From Dehalococcoides sp. (GTDB lineage: Bacteria; Chloroflexota; Dehalococcoidia; Dehalococcoidales; RBG-16-60-22), in assembly GCA_030665795.1 (NCBI GenBank), contig DAOUZD010000041.1, positions 1-6,643 of the forward strand: DNA of 6,643 nt. The letters are read 5' to 3'. Numbering within the stretch: position 1 is the first letter of the stretch; each line of letters begins with the position of its first letter. Positions 1-6,278 of this stretch are shown piece by piece. A program made the position numbers and the translations under genes. The notes below the pieces were generated by a model. That model was given only the letters and a program-made list of their open reading frames with translations, had not been told where the DNA came from and searched no databases.

Positions 1-1
1 G

Positions 2-187
2 GATGTTATCACCGCTTTGAAAGCGGTAGCTAAAGAGGTTGATACCGTATTTACTGTTGAATGCATCAATCGGGCCGACCCTGACGGGTCATATCCGTTG
101 CGGAAGCTACTGGCAGAGATGGGTATCCCCCATTACATAAACGGTAAACAATGCGTTGGCTTGGGTCGCCCCCTGGCCAATGTTTAA
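2..187 (+). CDS. C-terminal end of an unrecognised protein (5' truncated by window)
   Basis: An open frame runs in from the left edge for 61 codons and stops at TAA 185-187. It begins inside the gene, so no start is visible. The fragment starts DVITALKAVAKEVDTV and ends CVGLGRPLANV. It contains two cysteines (in the VECINR and KQCVG stretches) and has an alternating helix/strand look, with LRKLLAEMGIPHYI resembling the end of a Rossmann-like or other alpha/beta domain. There is no membrane segment. I do not recognise the family. That it is a real gene is supported by the next gene's Shine-Dalgarno AAGGAGG, which overlaps its stop codon. The two are therefore almost certainly co-transcribed and perhaps act together. 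It could be the end of an enzyme; the fragment is too short to say which. Confidence 0.72.
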   Translation, partial: DVITALKAVAKEVDTVFTVECINRADPDGSYPLRKLLAEMGIPHYINGKQCVGLGRPLANV

Positions 188-192
188 GGAGG
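186..192 (+). promoter_or_regulatory. Ribosome binding site AAGGAGG overlapping upstream stop
   Basis: AAGGAGG lies 7 bases before the ATG at 200. Its first two bases are the last two of the preceding TAA stop. This fixes the start of the 205-residue gene and suggests translational coupling with the truncated gene before it. Confidence 0.85.
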
Positions 193-199
193 AAAATTA

Positions 200-817
200 A
201 TGACGCACAGTTTACATCGCCGCGGAACCGCCGAGAGTCTGAGTGAAGACTACGTGATGCTCTGCCTGCCCGCCATTGGTGTCAACGATGAGGGTCATGA
301 CCCCAAATTACAGGAGTTCCTGCGTATTGCACTACGCCATGACCCTGTCAACATAGGTGCCATATCCATGGGGAACATGTTTAGCCACAAACCGGAAGAT
401 GTCGTCAACGCTGCCCATGGCATTGTCCACGCCGTATTTGTGAATAAAGAAACGGTGACCGAGGTCTTGAAAGAGCTTGAGGAAGCCGACTTGGGAATGT
501 CAGTGGTGGTGAGCGGCATTTTTAAGAACGTTGACGAATGCATCGAAAAAGCCGGACTGAAGCACCATACGGCTAACTTCTCACTGGGTATATGGGGTAG
601 GACGGAAAAGCTACCCAGCAATGATATCCTCGAGGTTACTACCATGTGTGGCCACGCCATGGTCTCCGCCAATCTGGTCAAGGCCATGGTGGCGGAAATA
701 AAAGCCGGGACCAAGACTCCGGAAGCGGCGGCTAAAGTTTTGGCGCCTCAATGTGCTTGTGGGGTATTCAATCCCGCCCGGACGGCTAAGTTGCTGGCAG
801 CCATGGCTAATAAGTAG
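200..817 (+). CDS. Conserved-looking hypothetical protein with Cys/His motifs, 205 aa
   Basis: I do not recognise an experimentally characterised family. The protein is soluble-looking, with no signal peptide or membrane helix. It has an N-terminal HRRGT stretch (residues 6-10), then an alpha/beta body containing GAISMGNMF (53-61) and a hydrophobic strand GMSVVVSGIF (99-108). The C-terminal third carries two motifs that look like ligand sites: MCGH (149-152; Cys150, His152) and CACGVFNPAR (185-194; Cys185, Cys187). Cys22 and Cys114 are additional cysteines. The clustered Cys/His residues suggest a metal or iron-sulfur site, or a redox cysteine pair; this is inference. The start ATG has an ideal AAGGAGG 7 bases upstream. 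The gene ends before a strong terminator, so it is the last gene of its operon. Its position beside a hydroxyacid racemase and oxidase hints at a related role but does not prove one, because the terminator separates the transcripts. Confidence 0.85.
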   Translation: MTHSLHRRGTAESLSEDYVMLCLPAIGVNDEGHDPKLQEFLRIALRHDPVNIGAISMGNMFSHKPEDVVNAAHGIVHAVFVNKETVTEVLKELEEADLGMSVVVSGIFKNVDECIEKAGLKHHTANFSLGIWGRTEKLPSNDILEVTTMCGHAMVSANLVKAMVAEIKAGTKTPEAAAKVLAPQCACGVFNPARTAKLLAAMANK

Positions 818-855
818 GCGAAAAGGCTCCCCAGAGCTGGTGATTTATGAGACCT

Positions 856-892
856 TGGCACTACCCATTGAAATAATGGGTAGTGTCATTTT
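856..892 (+). terminator. Strong intrinsic terminator after the 205-aa gene
   Basis: Arms 856-869 (TGGCACTACCCATT) and 875-888 (AATGGGTAGTGTCA) pair over 14 base pairs with a single G-T wobble, around the 5-base loop GAAAT. The run TTTT at 889-892 follows at once. It lies 38 bases past the stop at 817 and separates the unknown operon from larA. Confidence 0.85.
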
Positions 893-902
893 GGCTTGAG
901 GT

Positions 903-923
903 GGCGATTCCCCCGCCTTTTTT
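903..923 (+). terminator. Possible weak backup terminator
   Basis: GGCG (903-906) and CGCC (914-917) can form a short 4-bp all-GC stem with a 7-base loop, directly followed by six T (918-923). The stem is shorter than usual for an intrinsic terminator. However, the T-run and the position 10 bases after the strong terminator make a tandem arrangement plausible. Confidence 0.3.
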
Positions 924-989
924 CAATCCAGCAACACAATTACGACCAGACCTTGGCCTCAGAAAGGCTCGGCTGGCGTTGACACCTAC

Positions 990-1020
990 TTGACAGCGTC
1001 TTCAATCCCCGCAATATAAT
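990..1020 (+). promoter_or_regulatory. Sigma70-type promoter of larA
   Basis: A perfect -35 box TTGACA (990-995) and a perfect -10 box TATAAT (1015-1020) are separated by 19 bases, slightly longer than the usual 17. A second perfect TTGACA sits one helical turn upstream (979-984). The predicted transcription start is near 1027, only about 18 bases before the larA ATG, so the leader would be very short. The spacer contains CTTCAATCCCC (1000-1010), which recurs upstream of the next transcription unit. Confidence 0.72.
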
Positions 1021-1027
1021 GAATTCC

Positions 1028-1032
1028 AGGAG
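1028..1032 (+). promoter_or_regulatory. Ribosome binding site of larA, distant
   Basis: AGGAG lies 12 bases before the ATG at 1045 and 15 before the second ATG at 1048. The nearer spacing favours 1045 as the start. The site nearly coincides with the predicted transcription start, so the mRNA would begin at or just before its own ribosome binding site. Confidence 0.55.
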
Positions 1033-1044
1033 TTTCAGCTTACC

Positions 1045-2310
1045 ATGATGGATACTGAAATTGAGTTTCCCTACGGGAGTTCCCTCTTAAAAGCCAGCAT
1101 ACCCACCAGTAACATAACCTGTATTCTGAACACGCAGGATGTTAGGGGTCTTGAGAATGAGAGGGAAGCCATCACCAATGGCCTGAGGTCTCCAATCGGG
1201 TGTCCCGCTCTTCGCGACTGTATCAATAAAAACGATAAAGTGGTGGTTATGGTTACCGATAATACCCGCCCGTGTCCCGATGACCGGCTACTGCCTCCGA
1301 TACTGGCCGAGTTAGAAGCCAAAATACCGCGAGAGAACATCACCATAATAGTTGCTCTCGGGCTGCACCCGCCACTGGATAAGCAAGAATTGGTTAGAAA
1401 ACTGGGTAGAGGCATCGTAGAAAACTACCACGTTATAAACCATGACGTGAACCAGACAGTGTACATCGGCACCACATCTAGAGGTACTCCGGTGGACATA
1501 AACACTAATGTTATCGAGGCCGATTTTAGGCTAAGCACCGGGTTTATCGAACCCCATTTTTTTGCCGGTTTTTCCGGTGGCCGAAAAAGTGTAGCTCCGG
1601 GTGTCTTCAGCGTGAGGTCAGCCTACCATAACCACGGCTATGCCATGATTGAGCACCCGCGTGCCCAGGCTGGTATTCTCAAAGGGAATCCAGTACATGA
1701 AGACCTGGTGGAACAGGCCAAGATGGCTAAACTCAATTTCATCATAAACGTGCTGCTAAACAAAAAACGAGAAATTACCCATGTCGTTGCTGGAGACTCC
1801 ATAAAGGCTCATGAGAGAGGATGTGCTATCGAGAGAGATATTGCCGGGGTTAAAGTAGCGCATAAGGTGGATATTACCATTACCACTAATAGTGGGGCAC
1901 CACTGGACTTGGATTTATATCAGTCCTGTAAAGGAATCGACACCGCCGCACAGATAACCCGAGATGGAGGCATCATCATAATAGCTTCGGCTTGTAGCAC
2001 CGGTGTTGGTCCAGAGGCATTCAGGGAGTTGCACGCCTCGGTCAGCTCCCCCAAGGAAGTCCTGCAAAAGATAAGACGTGAAGAGCCAATCGGTGTCCAA
2101 TGGGAAAATCAAATCTTAGCTCGCACTCAGTTGAAGAACGACATTTACCTGGTGTCAGGACTGGAAGATAGCGTGGTCAGAGACATGATGATGACATCAA
2201 TCAGTACCATAGAGGAAGGTCTGGAGAAAGCGTTTGCCGTTTTAGGCAATGATGCCGAAATCGCGGTAATTCCAGAAGGGCCGTTAGTTCTTCCCCTGCT
2301 CAAGAATTAA
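1045..2310 (+). CDS. larA: Nickel-pincer lactate (2-hydroxyacid) racemase LarA
   Basis: LarA interconverts the enantiomers of lactate in the cytoplasm by hydride transfer. It uses a nickel pincer nucleotide derived from nicotinic acid adenine dinucleotide and tethered to a lysine. The 421-residue length matches the family (about 424 in Lactiplantibacillus plantarum). Compared with that enzyme as I recall it, the key residues are all present: Asp72 and Arg75 in TDNTRP (71-76), His108 in GLHPP, His171 in IEPHFFAGFSGG (168-179), the cofactor-binding Lys181 in GRKSVAPG, the nickel ligand His197 in YHNHGY, and Tyr292/Gln293/Lys296 in LYQSCKG. Some homologues act on malate, phenyllactate or other 2-hydroxy acids, so lactate is the default rather than a proven substrate. 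The gene stands alone between its own promoter and terminator. Biogenesis genes larB, larC and larE are not in the window and must be elsewhere. The tandem ATG at 1048 is an alternative start. Confidence 0.93.
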   Translation: MMDTEIEFPYGSSLLKASIPTSNITCILNTQDVRGLENEREAITNGLRSPIGCPALRDCINKNDKVVVMVTDNTRPCPDDRLLPPILAELEAKIPRENITIIVALGLHPPLDKQELVRKLGRGIVENYHVINHDVNQTVYIGTTSRGTPVDINTNVIEADFRLSTGFIEPHFFAGFSGGRKSVAPGVFSVRSAYHNHGYAMIEHPRAQAGILKGNPVHEDLVEQAKMAKLNFIINVLLNKKREITHVVAGDSIKAHERGCAIERDIAGVKVAHKVDITITTNSGAPLDLDLYQSCKGIDTAAQITRDGGIIIIASACSTGVGPEAFRELHASVSSPKEVLQKIRREEPIGVQWENQILARTQLKNDIYLVSGLEDSVVRDMMMTSISTIEEGLEKAFAVLGNDAEIAVIPEGPLVLPLLKN

Positions 2311-2313
2311 GCG

Positions 2314-2340
2314 GCTCTTCCTTGGACTGGGGGAGCTTTT
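2314..2340 (+). terminator. Intrinsic terminator of larA
   Basis: GCTCTTCC (2314-2321) pairs with GGGGGAGC (2329-2336) over 8 bp, including two G-T wobbles, with a 7-base loop. TTTT and a further pyrimidine-rich stretch follow. It begins four bases after the larA stop. Confidence 0.75.
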
Positions 2341-2431
2341 CCTTTCCTCAACTAATTTACGAAACCTTCAGGCTAGAAAAGATTGTTTATTAACTTCAAT
2401 CCCCAGAGGATATAGAAACAAGCACGTTACC

Positions 2432-2460
2432 TTGACGCAGTATAAGTGCTATGTTATATT
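2432..2460 (+). promoter_or_regulatory. Sigma70-type promoter of the isomerase-glcDEF unit
   Basis: TTGACG (2432-2437) and TATATT (2455-2460) are separated by the optimal 17 bases. The predicted transcription start is near 2467, giving a leader of about 34 bases with room for the GAAGGG ribosome binding site. A weaker alternative -10-like TATAGA lies at 2411-2416. Confidence 0.7.
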
Positions 2461-2484
2461 TGGGATGGCTTAACACAGCCGTTT

Positions 2485-2490
2485 GAAGGG
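2485..2490 (+). promoter_or_regulatory. Ribosome binding site deciding the start at 2501
   Basis: GAAGGG ends 10 bases before ATG 2501. The in-frame TTG at 2483 overlaps this site and so cannot use it. The in-frame ATG at 2525 has no Shine-Dalgarno. The start at 2501 is therefore preferred. Confidence 0.65.
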
Positions 2491-2500
2491 AATAACTATT

Positions 2501-3397
2501 ATGAAAGATTGCTTACATTCTTATATGAAAGTGGGTATCGTTCAAATCATGGCGTTCCCGGATATTAGCCCTCTTGATGCTATCGGGAAGATTGCCGAAG
2601 ACGAGTTTTTCGGTGCCATCGAGATTGCCTCAATTCCCAGTGACATTAGAGCTGAGGTAGATAAAATACTGCAGGCAAGCAAATTAGTCGTTGGCTATGT
2701 CGGTCAAGCCGCTCTCCTCGGCCAGAAGCTAGACCTTAATAGCCCGATTCCTCAGCAACGTGAAGCCGCCATAACTCAAATGAAATCTGGCGTGGATGAG
2801 GCTTACTCCTTTGGTGCCAAGCGACTGGCGGTTCTCAGCGGACCAGCACCGGTCCGGGATAAGTATGAGCAGGCAAAGGAGCTTCTGGTTGATTCACTGA
2901 GCCAGCTATGTGGTTATGCTCAAACCAAAGGTGACCTTGGTATCACCATGGAAATCTTCGACCGGGACATAGATAAAAAATGCCTCATTGGCCCAACCGA
3001 AGAAGGCGTGCAGGTCGCCAAAGAAGTGCGACGGCGTTACCCTAACTTCGGTTTAATGGTCGACCTGAGCCATCTGCCGCTACTGAAAGAGACGGCTGAC
3101 CATGCCCTAAAAACAGCCGAAGATTATTTAGTCCATATCCATATTGGCAACTGCATACTTAAAGATAAAAACCATCCTGCCTACGGAGACAAACACCCGC
3201 CCTTTGGCACTGCCGCGGGTGAAAACGATGTCGAGGAAGTACGGCTGTTCTTAAAAGCGCTGATGGAAATTGGGTACATTGGCGAGGGGAAACAGAACGT
3301 GGTCGCCTTTGAGGTTAAGCCTCTTGAAGGACAAAGCGCCGAGGTAGTGGTCGCTAACACCAAGCGCACCTTTTTGGAAGCATGGGCCAAGCTGTAG
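2501..3397 (+). CDS. Sugar-phosphate isomerase/epimerase family TIM-barrel enzyme (hydroxypyruvate isomerase-like)
   Basis: The 298-residue protein has the layout of the xylose-isomerase-like (AP endonuclease 2) TIM barrel. The barrel seems to begin at MKVGIVQIMAFPD (residues 9-21). A Glu-Asp-His-Glu metal quartet, as in tagatose/psicose 3-epimerase, can be placed at Glu151 (in MEIFDRD), Asp188 (in DLSH, with His191 two residues on), His214 (in HIHIGN) and Glu271 (in AFEVKP). A further segment GDKHPPFG (residues 229-236) sits in the usual active-site loop. The family isomerises or epimerises sugars and small keto acids with a divalent metal. Next to glcDEF, hydroxypyruvate isomerase or a 2-keto/hydroxyacid epimerase is a reasonable guess, but the substrate cannot be read from sequence. 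It is the first gene after a good promoter, and only 96 bases without a terminator separate it from glcD, so it probably heads that operon. ATG 2525 or TTG 2483 are weaker starts. Confidence 0.83.
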   Translation: MKDCLHSYMKVGIVQIMAFPDISPLDAIGKIAEDEFFGAIEIASIPSDIRAEVDKILQASKLVVGYVGQAALLGQKLDLNSPIPQQREAAITQMKSGVDEAYSFGAKRLAVLSGPAPVRDKYEQAKELLVDSLSQLCGYAQTKGDLGITMEIFDRDIDKKCLIGPTEEGVQVAKEVRRRYPNFGLMVDLSHLPLLKETADHALKTAEDYLVHIHIGNCILKDKNHPAYGDKHPPFGTAAGENDVEEVRLFLKALMEIGYIGEGKQNVVAFEVKPLEGQSAEVVVANTKRTFLEAWAKL

Positions 3398-3478
3398 TGG
3401 GTTAGTCCGAAGACACCTCTTGATGAACCCCGACAATACCAACTATTCCCCTGAATGGTCTTGGTAGCGCATGGGAAT

Positions 3479-3485
3479 GAGGAGG
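3479..3485 (+). promoter_or_regulatory. Ribosome binding site fixing the TTG start of glcD
   Basis: GAGGAGG ends 8 bases before TTG 3494. This near-perfect anti-16S match supports the non-ATG start, and the resulting N-terminus MIEQSFIKELTKIVG is typical of GlcD proteins. Confidence 0.85.
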
Positions 3486-3493
3486 CATAGAAC

Positions 3494-4912
3494 TTGATAG
3501 AACAAAGCTTCATTAAAGAACTAACCAAGATAGTCGGGCGTGAAAGCGTCTTGTCCGATATGAAAGACCTGATTGCCTATTCTTACGATGCCACCCCGAG
3601 ACAGGAGATGCCAGAGGTCATTGTCTTTCCCCACCGCACGGCCGAAGTCTCGGCGGTAATGAAGGCAGCTCATCGGGAAAAAATACCGGTCGTGCCCCGT
3701 GGTGCCGGCACCAATCTATCCGGTGGTACCATACCGATTAAGGGTGGCATTATCCTCGAAACAAGCCGAATGAATCGGATTCTTGAGATTGACACCGCCA
3801 ATCGAAGGGCGGTTGTTGAGCCGGGAGTGGTCAATTTAGACCTACAAAACGCTCTGGCACCATTAGGCTTTTTCTATCCCCCTGACCCGGCCAGCCAGAA
3901 AACTTCTACCTTAGGTGGTAATATCGGTGAAAATGCCGGTGGTCCGCTTTGCCTCAGGTATGGCGTGACCTCAAAGTATGTCTGCGGCATGGAGGTTGTT
4001 TTAGCTAACGGAGAAGTAGTTAACTTCGGTGACTATGCTGATGACCCTCCCGGCTACGATTTGAGAGGTTTGCTCATTGGCTCAGAGGGAATATTGGCTA
4101 TGGCAACCAAGTTAATCTTACATATCATCCCCAAGCCGGAAGCTTCACAGATGATGCTGGCTGTCTTCGACTCTCTGGAAGATGCAGGGCAAGCGGTTTC
4201 CGATATCATCAGTGCCGGCATCATTCCTGAAGCTCTGGAGCTATTAGACAAAACGATGTGCTGGGTCATTGAACAGAGCGTTAGCGCCGGCTATCCTACG
4301 GATGCTGCTGGACTACTGCTGATTATAGTTGCCGGCTTAGCTGGTACTCTAGACAAACAGATCAAAGATATATCGGAGATATGCCAAAGAAATAAAGTGC
4401 GTGAGCTGCGCATTGCCCAAACCAATGAGGAACGGGATGCCCTCTGGAAAGGTCGCCAAGGGGCTTTTGGGGCCGTCGCCAGAATCTGCCCCCCTTACTC
4501 AGTAAATGATGGCACCGTTCCCCGAGATAAACTAGCGCAGGCGTTACACCAGGTAGGCGAGATTGCCGAAAAGCATCACTTAACCATCGCTACTGTAGCT
4601 CATGCCGGTGACGGTAACCTCCATCCTTTAGTCCTGTTTGATGCCAAAAAACCGGGTGAACGCGCCGCTGCGAAGAAAGCTGGTGAGGAAATCCTAGACA
4701 TATGTATTGCCCTGGGCGGCACCATCACCGGTGAACACGGCATCGGTTTGGAAAAGCTGGGTGCCATGCCCCATATGTTTGCCCCGGCTGACATGGCTGC
4801 CATGCGCAAGGTGAAGATGACCTTTGACCCCGATGACGTCTTAAACCCGGGGAAAATGCTTCCCCCTGACGTAGGCGAACCCCTGCCTACGAAGCAAGAG
4901 GTAACCCAATAA
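3494..4912 (+). CDS. glcD: FAD-linked 2-hydroxyacid dehydrogenase, glycolate/D-lactate oxidase subunit GlcD
   Basis: This is the catalytic flavoprotein that oxidises glycolate, D-lactate or a similar 2-hydroxy acid to the 2-oxo acid. At 472 residues it is of usual length. The FAD-binding (PCMH/FAD_binding_4) domain covers about 40-215, with PRGAGTNLSGG (68-78), PPDPASQKTSTLGG (129-142) and PGYDLRGLLIGSEG (186-199). The C-terminal FAD-oxidase domain has the intact metal/substrate motifs HAGDGNLHP (370-378; His370, His377) and ITGEHGIG (411-418; Glu414, His415), and ends with the family hallmark LNPGK (450-454). There is no signal peptide, so it is cytoplasmic or peripheral at the membrane through its partners. 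It starts with TTG. It overlaps glcE by one base (TAATG), giving translational coupling. Glycolate versus D-lactate cannot be told from motifs; larA nearby favours lactate or a broader 2-hydroxyacid range. Confidence 0.9.
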   Translation: MIEQSFIKELTKIVGRESVLSDMKDLIAYSYDATPRQEMPEVIVFPHRTAEVSAVMKAAHREKIPVVPRGAGTNLSGGTIPIKGGIILETSRMNRILEIDTANRRAVVEPGVVNLDLQNALAPLGFFYPPDPASQKTSTLGGNIGENAGGPLCLRYGVTSKYVCGMEVVLANGEVVNFGDYADDPPGYDLRGLLIGSEGILAMATKLILHIIPKPEASQMMLAVFDSLEDAGQAVSDIISAGIIPEALELLDKTMCWVIEQSVSAGYPTDAAGLLLIIVAGLAGTLDKQIKDISEICQRNKVRELRIAQTNEERDALWKGRQGAFGAVARICPPYSVNDGTVPRDKLAQALHQVGEIAEKHHLTIATVAHAGDGNLHPLVLFDAKKPGERAAAKKAGEEILDICIALGGTITGEHGIGLEKLGAMPHMFAPADMAAMRKVKMTFDPDDVLNPGKMLPPDVGEPLPTKQEVTQ

Positions 4913-6276
4913 TGGAAAAGACGGTTTCTCCGGAGCGACAAGCCTTTTATCAGCAACTTACCGAAATAGCTGGTTCTAAGAATGTGATAGCCGATAACCA
5001 GGCAACCGCACCCTATGAGGTAGACGGTCTTACGCCCGGTGCCGTTGTCTTCGCTGCCACCACTGAACAAGTAGCGCAAATTATCAAGACGGCAAATGAG
5101 TTTCGGACGCCGATTATTCCCTGGGGGAGCGGTTCAAAGCAGCAAATTGGACCCTGCCTTTCGGCGGCGGAGACCATTCTTTGCCTGAAGAATATGAACC
5201 GAATCGTCGAATTTGACGCTAGTAATTTCACCGTTCAGGTAGCGTCAGGTATGGTTAACGGTGAACTGCAAAGGCAGCTAGCCGAACACAAACTCTTCTT
5301 CCCTCTCGACCCGCTTTATCTGGAGACATCAACTATTGGTGGGGAAATCGCCACCAATGCTACCGGGCCGCTGCGGTTCATGTATGGGCCGGTTCGCGAC
5401 CTAGTTTTGGGAGTAACGGTGGTTACCCCCACCGGAGACATCATCCACTCCGGCGGCAAAACAATGAAAAACGTAGCCGGAATTGACTTGTGTAAGATGT
5501 ACATCGGCTCGTGGGGTACTCTGGGAATTATTACCGAAGCAGTGCTACGGCTGTTTCCTCTACCCGAGGTCAGTAAGAGCCTCTGCTTAACCTTCGCTAA
5601 CGATGAAGACGCCTTCCGGTTAGTCGCCCAGCTCCTGAATTCAAGCTTAACGCCTAGTGCCATTGACCTGATAGATTGGGTGGCTGGACGGAACTTAGGA
5701 GATGCTTGCTGCTCACCCTTGGCAGAAGGCGAGGTATTACTCATGGTTAATATTGAGGGAGATAGCGAGGTAGTAGCACGGCACGAGAAAGAAATCAGCA
5801 CTTTAGCTGGGGCAAACAAGGTGCGTCATCTTAGTATTCTTGAGGGTGAGGAAACGACCCGTGCCTGGAAGGCTTATCGCGGGGTACATCAGTCGATGCT
5901 AAATGCCGACCCATCGACCCTTCAGGGAAAAGCTTCAGTGCCTATCAGTAAAATAAGCAATATGTTTAAAGCAATAAAGGAAGTCGGTAGTGGCTACAAT
6001 GTGGAAACAGGCATTCGGGCACATTGCGGTAATGGTATCCTTTACCCTTATTTCGTCGCCAAAGATGATGACGTTGTCCGTATTATCAATGATTTGAGAG
6101 AAGCCGCATCAGGTTTGGGCGGGTTCTTTATCGTTGAGGCTGCCCCTCTTTGGGTCAGAAAAAAGGTTGATGTCCTGCCACAGCGAAACGATTACACCCT
6201 GATGAAACGGCTGAAAACCGAGTTTGACCCCAATAACATTCTTAACCCGGGCCGAGTGGTAGGAGGTCTATATTAA
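4912..6276 (+). CDS. glcE: GlcE-like FAD-binding subunit with a degenerate C-terminal metal site
   Basis: This second FAD-binding oxidase-family protein probably mediates electron transfer in a GlcDEF complex. The FAD domain is intact: PWGSGSKQQIG (70-80), STIGGEIATNATG (140-152) and the GlcE-type stretch GGKTMKNVAGIDL (181-193) followed by GSWGTLGIITEA (199-210). The C-terminal oxidase domain is present in full, ending LNPGR (444-448). However, the substrate/metal motifs seen in GlcD are broken. The HxGDGNxHP motif has become HCGNGILYP (371-379), with Tyr378 for the second His. The GEHG motif has become VEAA (408-411), with Ala for His. This loss fits a non-catalytic GlcE role, although at 454 residues it is longer than E. 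coli GlcE (about 350) and looks like a decayed GlcD duplicate. The ATG at 4912 overlaps the glcD stop, with GAGGT (4898-4902) 9 bases upstream. A separate, divergent dehydrogenase is the alternative. Confidence 0.82.
   Translation: MEKTVSPERQAFYQQLTEIAGSKNVIADNQATAPYEVDGLTPGAVVFAATTEQVAQIIKTANEFRTPIIPWGSGSKQQIGPCLSAAETILCLKNMNRIVEFDASNFTVQVASGMVNGELQRQLAEHKLFFPLDPLYLETSTIGGEIATNATGPLRFMYGPVRDLVLGVTVVTPTGDIIHSGGKTMKNVAGIDLCKMYIGSWGTLGIITEAVLRLFPLPEVSKSLCLTFANDEDAFRLVAQLLNSSLTPSAIDLIDWVAGRNLGDACCSPLAEGEVLLMVNIEGDSEVVARHEKEISTLAGANKVRHLSILEGEETTRAWKAYRGVHQSMLNADPSTLQGKASVPISKISNMFKAIKEVGSGYNVETGIRAHCGNGILYPYFVAKDDDVVRIINDLREAASGLGGFFIVEAAPLWVRKKVDVLPQRNDYTLMKRLKTEFDPNNILNPGRVVGGLY
6261..6267 (+). 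promoter_or_regulatory. Ribosome binding site of glcF inside the end of glcE
   Basis: AGGAGGT lies within the last codons of glcE, 11 bases before ATG 6279. It supports co-translation of glcE and glcF. Confidence 0.75.
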
Positions 6277-6278
6277 GC

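Noticed and set aside
295..714. Minus-strand open frame opposite the 205-residue unknown gene
   Set aside because: The + strand frame has an ideal Shine-Dalgarno, follows an upstream gene and ends before a terminator in the right orientation. The minus frame has none of these.
2483..2500. N-terminal extension of the isomerase from TTG 2483
   Set aside because: The TTG overlaps the only good ribosome binding site, and the extension adds six residues ahead of a well-placed ATG.
3420..3448. Possible promoter TTGATG...CTATTC before glcD
   Set aside because: The spacing is acceptable but the -10 matches the consensus poorly. The stronger promoter at 2432-2460 can serve the whole unit.
3437..3466. 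Possible terminator between the isomerase gene and glcD
   Set aside because: The stem is only 6 bp with an 18-base loop and there is no T-run, so it would not work as an intrinsic terminator.
4600..5079. Minus-strand open frame of about 159 codons across the glcD/glcE junction
   Set aside because: It lies opposite two well-supported genes with recognised motifs, its translation looks like no family, and no ribosome binding site or promoter context supports it.
5316..5819. Minus-strand open frame of about 167 codons inside glcE
   Set aside because: It is an antisense shadow of the FAD-domain coding sequence, with low-complexity Ser/Arg-rich content and no supporting signals.
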